A stretch of 64,000 nucleotides of DNA from Aphis gossypii (taxonomy: Eukaryota; Arthropoda; Insecta; Hemiptera; Aphididae), in assembly GCF_020184175.1 (NCBI RefSeq), contig NW_026083115.1, positions 186,001 through 250,000 on the forward strand, in the 5' to 3' direction. A program made the position numbers and the translations under genes. The notes below the pieces were generated by a model that was given only the letters and a program-made list of their open reading frames with translations, made no database searches and was not told the DNA's origin. Below are positions 35,531 through 46,797 of this stretch, piece after piece; the stretch's first letter is position 1, and every line of letters starts with the position of its first letter.

Positions 35531-36310
35531 AGTGATCCACACGGCACCTAATGTAGGTACAGCAGAGCGGTACCCACTTGCCCGCTTTTTTTTTTTGAAA
35601 TATCGATAAAATACATTTGACCTCCAAAAAAATCTTGAAAATGTAATAGAAGGTTTCTTATGTCGTTATTATCGCAGTTAAAAAAAAAAAAAAAATGTTA
35701 TTTGTAAACGCTTTAAGTTTAAATTTTTAAGGAATTGTAAAAATCGGTAAAATTTGAAAGTAATATTGTAGTTTAAAATCCATAGTTTTATTATTTTATA
35801 CCTAAAGTTAAAAAATACAAAACAAGGTTATCCTTAAGTTTTTCTTCAAATAACTAAAAAAAAAACTCAAGTGTCAGATTCGGAAAATTTTTTATAAACG
35901 TCTGAAATTAAAATGTTTACAAAATTGCGTAAAATAACAATTTATCAAAAAACGATTATTACAAGTTTTGCTTACAATAATTATGAAAAAAAAATCAAGT
36001 GTAAGTCAAAACATTTTTATGAGTGTTTAATGTTTATTTTCATGATATCAAAAATGCATGTGAATATAACGTTTCTAGGTATATTTTTGTTATTTTTTTT
36101 CTACATAATTTAATTTTCGAAATATTTTGCTTATTTTTAAGCTATTTGTAGACATTTTAAATATTCCATTTTTTTTTTTAAGTTTTATTTTTATATTGTT
36201 TGAAACTGGAAATTTTATTAAGTCGTCATAACTCCATATTATTAAGGGAAACTTATTAACACTTTACTAACAAATAATATATATTAGGCTCACACATCGT
36301 CTCTGTTCAA
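35531..36310 (+). repeat. Fragment of the modular repeat, end motif followed by body
   Basis: GATCCACACGGCACCTAATG, GTACAGCAGAGCGGTACCC and CTTGCCCGC plus a T run (35533-35595) match the right end seen at 8510-8570. The sequence after the T run (ATATCGATAAAATAC, then AAACGATTATTACAAG and CTATTTGTAGAC) resembles the internal module in diverged form. The order end-then-body suggests a tandem or permuted copy. The open frame at 35913-36113 is a chance frame inside it. Confidence 0.6.
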
Positions 36311-37020
36311 AACCTAAAACGTATAATGAACGCATAACTATATGAAAGTATAAGTGTATAACATAAAAGTAAATCAATAAATACAATTCAGGAACAAATC
36401 AAAATTGCAAATTGATAGTTGCGTAATAAATAATAACATATAAATTAAAATAATATTATTACAAGCGTTAAATACCTGGGTGCTATTAACATTATATAAA
36501 CTTTAGGTATTATACTCACCAGAATCACGATGTAATTAAATTATAATAAATTATAATAATAATAATAATAATTATAATTATAATTATTATTTTTTAATTA
36601 TCAAATTTTGATAGGTATAGACAAAACTGGATGATGAGACACGAGTACCTGCCACATAAACAGCATAAAACAGCCTGAATCGAAATCAAAAATAAAATAT
36701 GTACCACTTGACGAAATACTGCCGATCACTATATATGTAGGAAGATAATATAATATAAAACCCATTAATTCGGTATTCGGTATCATTTCTTTGCACGTCT
36801 CCGCAATTCCTTAAGATAACTATTGCGATTTCAAAAGTACGAAAAACTTGTTATTTAATGACGACCAGTATTATATGGCGATAGACGGTAATAAATTATA
36901 TGATAATCTCGATGATAATGTTGTATTAGGTACAAATTTGACAAGTGACCTAGTTATATAGATTAATTGAGGGACAAACCACACATTTATTTAAGTACAC
37001 ACGTAATATAACGAAAATTA
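36311..37020. other. AT-rich spacer with TAA microsatellite
   Basis: Contains a TAA-type microsatellite near 36540-36600. The minus-strand frame at 36601-36786 has no recognised feature. This may include the promoter of the zinc-knuckle gene. Confidence 0.35.
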
Positions 37021-40000
37021 TTAATATTGGAAGTGGTGGTTTGGTCAGCGGCATTATAAGCTCAATCTCATTTTCGTCACGAAGCTCGACAGAACTAAAA
37101 AAAGTAAGTAAAATATTCACTTTTTTTTTTTTTTTTACACCTGGCTACGTATTACTATTAGAATTTCTTTAAATTCTACATGTATTATACGAATATTAAA
37201 ATTTTATTATTATTAATTAACTATGGCCATTATTGGCGGTAAGGGTGGGAAGTATAAGGTTGAAACAATAGGGTTAAAGTAAAAGCTGGGCACTAACTAG
37301 TTAGTTTTAATTCATATTAACTTTATAACTTAACTAGTTTAATTTAATGTGTAAAATAGTCTAATCTAGCTCGTTAGAAAAAAAAGTAACTACCTAGTTA
37401 CTATTATAATTGTATTATATTATGTATTATTATTTAATATTAATATTTTAAGTTGTTCATCTTTCATGTTCTAATAACCAATAAATGATATACCAATTAA
37501 TTTTCAAGAAATTGAAATTATTACTTACTTAATTAGAACATTTTGACCAAACTACTAGGTATTTATTTCAATTTTTCAGTTTAAATCAATAATTGAAGTT
37601 AGATAACTTATTATTTACAATTTAACAAAACAAAAAGTTTTTTAATCTATAAAAAACTAACTTCTAACTTCTACTCTAACTTTAGTTACTATTTTCACCA
37701 AACTAACTTATATTCTAACTTAATTAATTTTTTTATTAAAGTAACTTAAATTCAACTAGTTGAAAAAAATTACTAACTTGCCCAGCTTTGGTTTAAGTTA
37801 AACACGTGTGGGTATTTGTGCCATGGCTTTGTCGCTAAAATTCCTGAATGATCACCCATCCGGGAACTAGCGACGTCGGGTGGTGCTTAACCGCGGTATC
37901 TGTTCGGTGACGGCGGCCAACCACTATGCCCACCGTGGCACAAAACGTTTTATAAATGCTAAATGGGGAACACACATACATTTAATATTAACAGAAAAAA
38001 ATGCTTAATGTAACCCTTAAGAATACAATTTGTAAATAATATTTAAATAGGTAGCCAATCAACATAGGAAAACATAAGTGCTTTTTAAAAGTCAACAACT
38101 CTTTTTGCTTGAAACCTATAACCATATTTAAATATAATAAGTGAAAAATATCTGGTGACATTGCCATCAGAGAAAAAGCCTAGTACCAACTGATAAACTA
38201 AATAATACTTTTTTTATTATACTAGTGTACCTACATATTTTATTGACTAATCCAAATTAAACTATTTAAAACTAATTGTTTCTCCGGAATTTTATTTGCC
38301 TACAGCATCGGCTTTTTATTCCGAATGAGAATTTTTACAAATAACCACCATTATAATATTCAAATTTACATTATCAATTCTGTAATTTTACAATAAACAC
38401 TGTTCTTTAAATTTGTCTAGATGGCATATAACATTGTCCATAATAATTATTATGGGATGGAGCCCCCCAAAACTACGCCAGAGAGTAAGCAAACCCAAAA
38501 TTTAATTTTTTTTTATAAATTGTGTTTTAATTTCAATTTGTTTTTTTTTTAGAAACTGTTGTTGCAAATGCCACAAGTGTAGCAAATGCCTTTAAAAAAA
38601 AAAAAAATTACAAACCAAGTATGTATAAGTGTACTAATATAGTGTTAAAATTAATGAATTTCTCATATTAAATTGATTTAAATTATTTTAAAGAATGCCA
38701 TGTTTGCAAAAAAAAACACAGAGGGCTCTGTAAGGCCACAACACAACCAAAAAAAAATAAATAAAGAAAAGTAAGTATATTTGGACAAATGTATTATAAT
38801 GATTAAATGATTATTATACTTAAAGAATAATGGCAATGTATATTATTTTTTAACTAGAATGCCAAGTTTGCTGTAAGTGGCATTTTGGTGTTTGCTGGTG
38901 GCAGGATGCGAAACATATGACTGGTGATTTGAGGGACGTTCTTAACGAACAAAGACATAAAGTAAGTTTTCAGTACTTACCTATGTATATTATTTGCAAT
39001 TACACATATAACAAGGTGGTTTTATATTTTCTATAACCATCTAGTAATCAAACCTAAAAAAAAAAAAATTAAATATATAACATTCAAATAACAGTATTTT
39101 TAAACTTTCAATTATGAGTATTAGTGGTTGTCATTTTATGAGCTTATATCCTATTGTTTAAACAACAAGCAATTAGGTACCAATATTTAAAAAATAATAA
39201 TAACAAATGTATCAGTATAAAGGTTAACACATTTATTTTCTTACCGAAATTGGAACTAAATCATTTGAACTCATATTATTTAATTTCTGCTTTTTGGAGT
39301 TAGATTAATTAAAATTAAAAACAATTTCTATTTGAATCAGCAATCCCTAATGCATTTAGACTTTAGTCATAACGATTTAACAGGATACCTAAGTTATTAC
39401 TTATTTACATGAAATATTAATAAATGATAGGTATAATATTTTACAAAAGAACAAAATAACTAATTAGTAAGTTTAGGTTTTAACAGTGTCGGTTTTGCCC
39501 ACCCAGCTACCCAGCGATTACTGGGGGCCACTGAACGTTTAATATATTAGGGGCCCATATCTAAATGGAAAAGAATATTAAGTTAACTCGCGACTCGGAT
39601 TAGGTTAGGTTACTCGGATTCCCATCGAATCAGTTTGTAAACATTGAACCATTGATTATTAATACTAGTATTTAATATTATATTATTTATTTACTGGGTA
39701 CCTATATTTTAATATTATTAAAATGTATTAAAAGTATTATTTTAAATTTGTATATTTTATTTAATTATTTAATGATAAAGAATTGTAAATTCATATTAAA
39801 TGTACACGGAAAATGCAATTATTACCTTTATTTTATATGATTATAAATATTATAAATGTAAGAAACCATTTTTTGTTTTTTATAAGAGAGCCCTTGTAAA
39901 TTACTACCGGGGTTGTGGCTTATAAAGGTTATAATGTTATAGGTGTCTGCATAGAACAATAGTATCTGTAGAATATTTATAACCTTATTAATGAAACAAT

Positions 40001-40462
40001 CATTTTTTTTTTTTAATTTAAACCCCAAACCAGTACATAGCCAAAATAAATAGGTCACTGTCAGCATTGATATTTATTTAAACATATGATAGTTGATAAA
40101 TTTAATAAATGTTGGTATTGGGAGAGACTTTTTTGGGGGGCTTACATTCTAATTAAATCATCATAACTTTTTATCAACTACCTACAATTTAAAAGATACT
40201 AATATAATAAGATACTAAAAGATAGTTTATATTAGAAATGTAGGTACTTCAAATTTGCAGAAGCCTTGCATAAAAAGCTAAAAGTGTACAAAACTCTTTT
40301 TGTTATCATAGTCAATTAGTAGGTATTATGTTTATTATGTTAAAACGATTGTATATTGCTTTAAATTACAATTAATGCAAATACTATTAAATTATGTTAT
40401 AGGCAGAGACTCCTACTTCAATCACCAGTCTCATGGATGCAATGGAGATAAACCCGGGACCG
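37021..40462 (+). CDS. Unknown multi-exon gene with Cys/His knuckles and an NPGP-ending exon
   Basis: A likely 5' UTR exon ends at 37103 before GTAAGT. Coding exons are 38421-38484 (ATG directly after AG; MAYNIVHNNYYGMEPPKTTP), 38553-38618, then either 38694-38770 or 38858-38961, and 40403-40462 (ending NPGP before GTAAGG). Each junction has GT/AG and the phases agree. Exons 3a and 3b start alike and encode CHVCKKKHRGLC and CQVCCKWHFGVC, both C-x2-C-x3-H-x3-C. Exon 3a reaches an in-frame TAA (38762-38764), while 3b reads on through DLRDVLNEQRHK into the last exon. That pattern suggests mutually exclusive or alternative exons giving a short and a long product. The gene continues beyond 40462, but I could not follow it. 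Family unknown; zinc or RNA binding is only suggested by the knuckles. It might also be transposon-derived. Confidence 0.5.
37815..37944 (-). repeat. 5S rRNA-like element (5S-derived SINE or pseudogene)
   Basis: On the minus strand: GCATAGTGGTTGGCCGCC, then GGTTAAGCACCACCCGACG (like the box A region of 5S genes) and TAGTTCCCGGATGGGTGATC (like box C). The ends pair as in 5S helix I: TTTGTGCCATGG at 37815-37826 against CCGTGGCACAAA at 37933-37944. It differs clearly from a normal insect 5S gene, so it is a derived element with a possible internal pol III promoter. It lies in the first intron of the unknown knuckle gene. Confidence 0.6.
38962..40402. other. Intron of the knuckle gene with transposon debris
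   Basis: No coding sense was found. Near 39486, CAGTGTCGGTTTTGCCCACC and a GGGGGCCACTG stretch resemble a hAT-type end without a matching partner. The minus-strand frame at 39828-40067 is not credible. Confidence 0.4.
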
Positions 40463-40735
40463 GTAAGGGCCATAATATCACCTATGGTCATGAATTTAAA
40501 AAAAAAATGTATGAAAAAAATACATAGGTAATAAAGAAAAATTTAAAAAAAAAACCCTGTAAATGTTATTCATTTTAGTTTTTAAAATACATATTACTAG
40601 GTTTATAAAAAAAAATTCTAAAACATATGCAAAATTTTACTATACCTGGTTAGGTTAGGATTGAGTTTTACTGTTTGTAGCAGGCACATAGTATATTTTG
40701 GCCCAAATATCACACTATCACAGTATGATTAATAT

Positions 40736-41112
40736 CTACTGCATAATAGGTACATATGTACATAGTACATTAATGCAGCTTCGATTAACGTCAGGGTTGT
40801 AGGACCTGAAAATGTAGGTGCATTTTGTTAAGTAACTCAATGTATACCACCATATCAAGAAAATACTCACCGAAAACACTACAAGTGTTAGTAATAAATT
40901 GAATGGTTGTATTGCAATGTCTAAATTTACATCGAGCAGCGCAGAGTCGCCCATAATCACAACAGTTTGCGTTGGATATTCATTAGAGATGTTTTGTAAG
41001 GTGTTGGTCCAAATGTTTTTCATTTCGAAGACACAACTTAAGTCGAGTTCAAATGTCGTGTCACGTATTTTATATTGGATACACGGGTAATAAAATATTG
41101 GTAACATGTCAC
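40736..41112 (-). other. Unassigned open frame, possible exon
   Basis: The minus-strand frame MLPIFYYPCIQYKIRDTTFE, then DLSCVFEMKNIWTNTLQNIS, is preceded by a good acceptor (CAACTTGTAG ending at 41108) and has a GTGAGT donor at about 40870. Composition (GDSALLDVNLDIAIQPFN) looks protein-like rather than AT noise. I do not recognise it, and no partner exon is evident. It could be a host exon or old transposon coding. Confidence 0.35.
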
Positions 41113-41985
41113 CTACAAGTTGAATTTATTTAACTCTCCACAACATGGTATAATATGGACCCAGATTAACAATTTCAAAAAAACTTACATCAATCGCATG
41201 ACTGACCAATATTTTATTCTCAAACATAAATTATTATTAAGCAACTACCTACGTTGATAAATTAAACCAATCACTTGGTTATTTAGTATTCTAACTAACA
41301 ATTTAAACAATATTATGTAATAAAAACAACTGCGGCGTAATTAATTAAAAAAAAAATAGAAGTTCAACTCACGAGGAATTAGAAAACAATAATTACAGTT
41401 CCCCATTCGGTAATATAAAATATTATATAGTATGCAAGAAATGTGTTAACCTAACCTAACTTATAACGTAAGTATTAATTGATAGTTGATAACATAGAAA
41501 AGAATAGTGAATAGTTACAATAGAAACATTCCTCCATATAATTATACAATATAATATTTTGGAATTAACGATTGCCAACATAAACAAACTTGCTTGTTCC
41601 CTCGTTATCACTGGCCACTATCAGACATAACTCACATGGTTCCGGAGGGAAATTAAAGCGGCAATTCAAATATTCAAGATTCTAACTATACTCGCGGATT
41701 TTTAGACAATGAGTAAAAAAAAGAAAATTCAAACATTTAAGTAAAAGATTCAAGATCCTACGATCAGTAAATTTTTAAAAATAACAAAAATCGAAAAATT
41801 TTTAGTAGTAAAAAGTTATTTGACACGTTAATTTTTGATTTCAAATTAAAACCTAACTTAACTTAAATTTAATCACTCCTAACATTTTTTTAATTGAATA
41901 ATCCTCAAACTTTTCTATAATTATTCTAAGCTTAACTTATGGACAGCATAGTATTAAATTTTCAATTCTTAGCTTTTGATAGTAA
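41113..41985. other. AT-rich spacer
   Basis: No genes or defined repeats were seen apart from short CCTAA-type runs near 41450. Confidence 0.4.
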
Positions 41986-43015
41986 GTAAAACATTTATAA
42001 ATTTTTAACTACCAAATAGTTAACAAATATTCATGATTTCAAATTTCAGTTGTCTATAAATAGCTCAAAAAAAGTCAAAATATTTTGAAAATTAAATCAC
42101 GTAAAGGAAACGCCAATCTTAATAACTGGTAAAATTTTCAAGTATCTACGACTTATACTTTTTTTTCGAAAAATAACAAATATTTAAAATCGTTTGAGGA
42201 TAAATCGTTATCGTTACGCTATTTCGTAAAAATTTAAAATTCAAACGCACTTAAAATTTTTCCTATAATGATGCTTCGAGTTTTCTCTATAGATACTTGA
42301 AGGAAAACTTATGGACAACTTAATTATAATTTTAATCCTTAGTTATGAACACAAACAATTTTATGATTTTTTTAACTACAAAATAATTTGCAAATATTCA
42401 TGCTTTTGACGAATTTTTGTCAATATTTGAACTTCAAATGCTAATAAAAAAAAAATTGTGCCTATGTATTCTTATAATTTTTTAATCACTATAATAATAA
42501 CTTATGAGGAACTTTGTATTAAATTTTCAAGTATTTTGATAGGGCCAAAAAAATTTTATCGACACTTCAAAAATATTTTTTTAGAAAAATTGAAAATTTC
42601 AGTTGTCTATAAATAACTCAAAAAAAGTCAAAATTTTTTGAAAATTTAACTATATACGGATACCACTGACATTAACATTTGGAGAAAATTTCAAGTATTT
42701 TCAGTGATTAGTTTTTGAATTACAACCATAAAAAAAAATCGATTTGGTCGAAAACTGGTTTTGCGTAAAAATTCCCGTTTTTCCGTCATTTTTTTTTGGT
42801 TTTTCCCGGCGCTTTTGAAAACTATTGGAAATTTTTTACTTTTGACCCCCCACAGTACAAACTACATTCACTTTCCTATCCGAAACAGGGCCCACTTTTT
42901 AAAATCGGAGCACTTTTACTGCTCCAAAACGTGGTGACAGACACAAAAATAAAAAAAAAAAAAACACACGTCATTGTAAAATCAATACATTCATCACTTC
43001 GTTCAGAATCTAAAA
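41986..43015 (-). repeat. Modular repeat, copy 2 (inverted)
   Basis: Reverse-complement copy of the element at 56.8-58.3 kb. TTTCAGTTGTCTATAAATA recurs at about 42047 and 42598, a 551-base spacing. The end CACTTCGTTCAGAATCTAAA at about 42995-43014 is the complement of the left end at 56793. The right-end block (CTTGCCCGC) is missing, so the copy is truncated. The open frame at 42796-43035 falls entirely in it. Confidence 0.78.
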
Positions 43016-43457
43016 AATATGTATCAATACATTAAAACGTATATCAAATCATAGTTCCAAGACTTTTTATCAGATTTATCGTAAATAATAATAAATTAAA
43101 GTTATATACAGTTTTTAATTAAAAAAAACTACTACTAGGTACTACTACTACTATTATATTTGCTTATATGTTTATATGTTTCATTATTGGCTTGCACTGA
43201 CTTCAAATTGAAAAAAAAATATTTTTTGTTTTGTTCTAAACTATTTTAGTTATACTGTCTTATTCTAATGATTTACCAGTTTTACTTATGATGATCAGCA
43301 AAACAGTTTCGGTTTTTCGTTATGCTAAGTGGAACGTTACATACTGCATACATCCACTCAGTTCTTGCTTCTTTTTCTCTTGTGCTGCATTTTGCACATC
43401 TTCTTCTTGTTAATATTTTCGGTTGATGAGCTAATTTTTCCAAACGAAGTGAGTCAG
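43016..43457. other. AT-rich stretch 3' of piggyBac
   Basis: Its last part probably contains the piggyBac 3' end. On the minus strand around 43340-43457, Cys codons in CTTCTTCTTG-like sequence may be the Cys-rich C-terminal zinc finger out of frame, but I cannot confirm it. Confidence 0.35.
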
Positions 43458-44764
43458 TTACACAAGCTTGTGTTTTTTAATTTCCGCTAGTGATTTTTTA
43501 GTGCTTTTAGATTGACGTTTACAAACAATTGTTTTGTTTATTAGCTCCCTTGAAATATCACGTCGGAAGTTTTTCATAGTTATTGTTGTTCCAGTGGATT
43601 GAGTATATATAACATGTGCACTTACAACAGCTATATCGATGAAATGGAAAAATATATGGTGCCACCATTTTTGGCTTTTGCGGTCAATTTGGCAGGACTT
43701 TTTGTTTAGATCTAATTTATCGACGCAATTCATGTTTTCATTAAAGTCTTTTAAAATTTTCAGGCAAGGTATCATTGTCAAAGTTCCGTCTTTCGCTCTC
43801 CTAGGTACAATATCAATTTCAGTTGGATTATGGAAATTAAATAAAAGACTAACTGATCGTTTATCTTTCCATTTAATAATTGATATTGCAAATTGATCGG
43901 TATTCCAACCATATTCTCCTTGTTTTAAGGACTTGTCATCTTTTAGCTGTGGTAAATGTTTTATTGTCATGTTTACTGTTCCACAAGCATAAATCCTATT
44001 TGATTTCAAGTACGGCATAAGCGGATAACTAGTGAAATAGTTGTCAAAGTATAAAAAATAATTTTTATTTTTAAGTGGTGCAGATAAGTTTTTCACTACA
44101 CGTGCTCCCAAATTTTTTTCTACCGTATCACCAGACTTTCCTGTATAGACATCAAAATTCCAATGGTACCTGTACTTGTCTGCCAAAGCCCCTACTTTAT
44201 ATCCTCTTTTATAGGTTTTTTAGGTATATATTGTTTGGATGAATGACGGCCTTTAAATTTTATCATTGATTCATCTATAGCTACTATTCTATTTGGATTG
44301 TATACTGCCTGACTATTTTTTTAAATTAAATTGAGAAATGGCCTTACCTTGTACAATTTATCGTAGTTGGCGTCTCCTGTTTTTGGAATTACGGAATTGT
44401 CGTTCAGATATAAATCTGATTACAACCAACTAAACCTATTCACTGGCATAATATTACTTATTTAATCATCGTGTAAATCTGGAGCAGAAAACCAGTAATC
44501 CCGATAGCTGCATTGTTTTTTTATGCCCATTAGTAAATTCAAACCAATAAAATCATTTATTTCATTAGTATTTGTTTCTGAGTAAGGTTTTCCATTTTTT
44601 AAGTAAATTTGATTAGCATATAAATTTGTTGGAAATGTAATATAGTTAATTATTTTATCTGTGATTAAAAGTTTAAATACCAGAAGAAAAACCACTTGCC
44701 CTTCAAAGCCATCATTTACTTCTCCGCGAAAATAATATAAGTGAGCTAAATATGCAACGGACAT
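43458..44764 (-). pseudogene. piggyBac-type transposase, N-terminally truncated
   Basis: DDE_Tnp_1_7 transposase. 44764-44462 reads EINDFIGLNLLMGIKKQCSY, then RDYWFSAPDLHDD. A shifted part at about 44280-44190 reads IVAIDESMIKFKGRH with the first conserved acid. 44186-43458 reads ADKYRYHWNFDVYTGKSGD, YFLYFDNYFTSYPL (next acid), KWKDKRSVSLLFNFHNPTE and CVDKLDLN, and ends basic. The middle segment has stops. The 5' part is cut off at 44764 by the DDE element on the other strand. Confidence 0.85.
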
Positions 44765-45843
44765 TGACGACTTTGATGCGGATATTGTACGGAGAACTAT
44801 TCATGAGTTCTACGACAATCATGAATATCCGACATCAACTAAACTACTGAGTAAGTACCATGAAAAAACTAATTATAAGGGATCCAAAACTTCTATGTGG
44901 CGAATTTTATAGTCCTTACATTTCAAATACAAGAAATGTAACGATGGTGGAAAATTCCTTATGGAGAGGAACGATATAGTGGCAATGCGAGTAAATTTTT
45001 TACGAACAATGTGTAATTTAAGGCACAATAATGATACGCGCCCTGTCGTTTATTTGGACGAGACCTGGGTAAATCAAAACCATACTCGTAGATACATATG
45101 GCAGAACGAACAAAACTCCGAAGGGTTGAAGGTGCCTACTGGAAAAGGGAGTCGTTTGATTATCTGCCATGCCGGGTCAAGTTCGTTTGGATTTGTAGCA
45201 GGTTCGAACTTAGTGTTCCGTTGTCAATCTGGCACAAGTGTAAACTACCATACCCAAATGAATTCGGCCATATTTAAAGAATGGTTCATTCAAATGTTGA
45301 AACATTTGGAAGAACCATCCATTATAGTTATGGACAACGCGTCATGCCACTCCACTACAACAATAAATTACCCGAAGTCAAACGCCAAAAATATCTGATA
45401 TTCAACAGTGGTTAACAGAAATATGTATAGATTTTTCGTCGATTGAAACTGTGAGTTAGTTACGTGAACGGGTAAAAGCTGTAACGCCTAGGGAAAAGGA
45501 ATATGAACTTGATGGCATTGCTTTAGAAATGGGACATAGAGTTGTACGATTGCCACCATACCACTGTCAGTATAACTCCATTGAGCTTATATGGGCTCAA
45601 ATTAAAAATAAAGTGGCAGAATTGAACACCACTTTTAAAATTGCCGATGTCGAAAAACTGGTAAACGAAGTCATAGACTCAGTAACGGTCGATGATTGGA
45701 AGCGTTGTGTCAAGCACTGCGAACAATAGCAGGAATCGGATTATATAAAAGAAGGGTTACGGGACGAGATTTTAGAACCAATTATTATAACTATAAATTC
45801 TGACGAAACTAGTGACAGTGAAGATGACGAAGAAGACTTTTAA
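44765..45843 (+). pseudogene. IS630/Tc1-mariner-related DDE transposase with long D-to-E spacing
   Basis: The start at about 44767 reads DDFDADIVRRTIHEFYDNHE, then YPTSTKLLSKYH, a helix-turn-helix-like N-terminus. A TAG at about 44910 precedes the main frame 44961-45398 with VVYLDETWVNQNHTRRYIW (first D) and IIVMDNASCHS (second D). After a one-base shift, 45529-45729 reads HRVVRLPPYHCQYNSIELIW (E). D (45333) and E (45583) are 250 bases apart, so about 82 residues lie between them once the shift is allowed for. It ends in an acidic tail near 45843. Lesions are stops near 44910 and 45456 and a shift near 45398. Confidence 0.78.
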
Positions 45844-46325
45844 TTTTATATTTTTTTTTTTTATATATGTTATAACCTTTTTTTTATATTAATATTTTTG
45901 AAACCTAATAATAATGAATACAATTTAAATTGTTATTGGATACTTGTTTGTATTAATTATTTATAGTTAGTATTATAAATTAACGTTGTGAATAATTTAT
46001 AGGTAGGATAATAATATTATGAATGAAAACTCAAAAATACCCTCACATATAAAAATGTTAAATTCATACGTACATATTATGAAAATGTACATATAATTTC
46101 AAATTTCCCACGAAAGTCGAAAGTTTGGATGACACTGAAATTCAAATTTTTGGCCACCGGTCGCGCCACTATCGAGTCTCTAATTTTGTGAAACGCACTA
46201 TAGGTGAGGCAAACTGGTGTTGCCTAAATACACCAACTGATAAAAATTGGTTGCCACCTAAGTTCCTTCTTAATATGACTGGAGTTGTATTTAATTGTAA
46301 AATAGATAATTTTATTTGAAAAATA
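45844..46325. other. AT-rich spacer with a coding-like scrap
   Basis: Around 46125-46318, a short plus frame (HRSRHYRVSNFVKRTIGEAN, then WCCLNTPTDKNWLPP) has protein-like composition but I do not recognise it. It ends seven bases before the Helitron start, so it may be cut by that insertion. Confidence 0.35.
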
Positions 46326-46797
46326 TCTAATATATAAAATTCTAGTGTCACGGTTTTCGTTGCCATACTCCTCCGAAATGGCTTGACCGATTTTGATGAA
46401 ATTTTTTGTGCATATTCAGTAGGTATGAGAATCGGCTAACATCTTTTTTTCATACCCCTAAGTGATAAGGATTGTCCAGAAAAAAATAATAGAAGTGCTA
46501 AAACGGGTGTTTTGATAATTTACGGTAGAAATAATTGTTGTTTATAAATGGTTGCTAAGGTATTGGTTATATATATAAAAAAAAAAAAAAAATAATAGAT
46601 ACAACATACAAAAATACATACAATCCTCAATTTTTCCTTTTAATCAGCCCCTTTGCGTTTTATTGGCATTGCTCACCGTACAAAACATACATTATGTACA
46701 ATTGTCAACGTTACTACACTTTATGCATAAACAATATGTATGGCAACGAAAACTGTGACACGAGAATTTTATATATTAGATGTTTTGTACAGTGAGC

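Noticed and set aside
39486..39570. CAGTGTCGG...GGGGGCCACTG as a complete hAT MITE
   Set aside because: Ends do not pair convincingly and no target duplication was found.
41450..41465. Telomere-like CCTAA runs
   Set aside because: Only two or three units; expected by chance and also seen at 6141.
42796..43035. 79-residue plus frame
   Set aside because: Falls entirely inside the inverted modular repeat, whose other copies do not keep it open.
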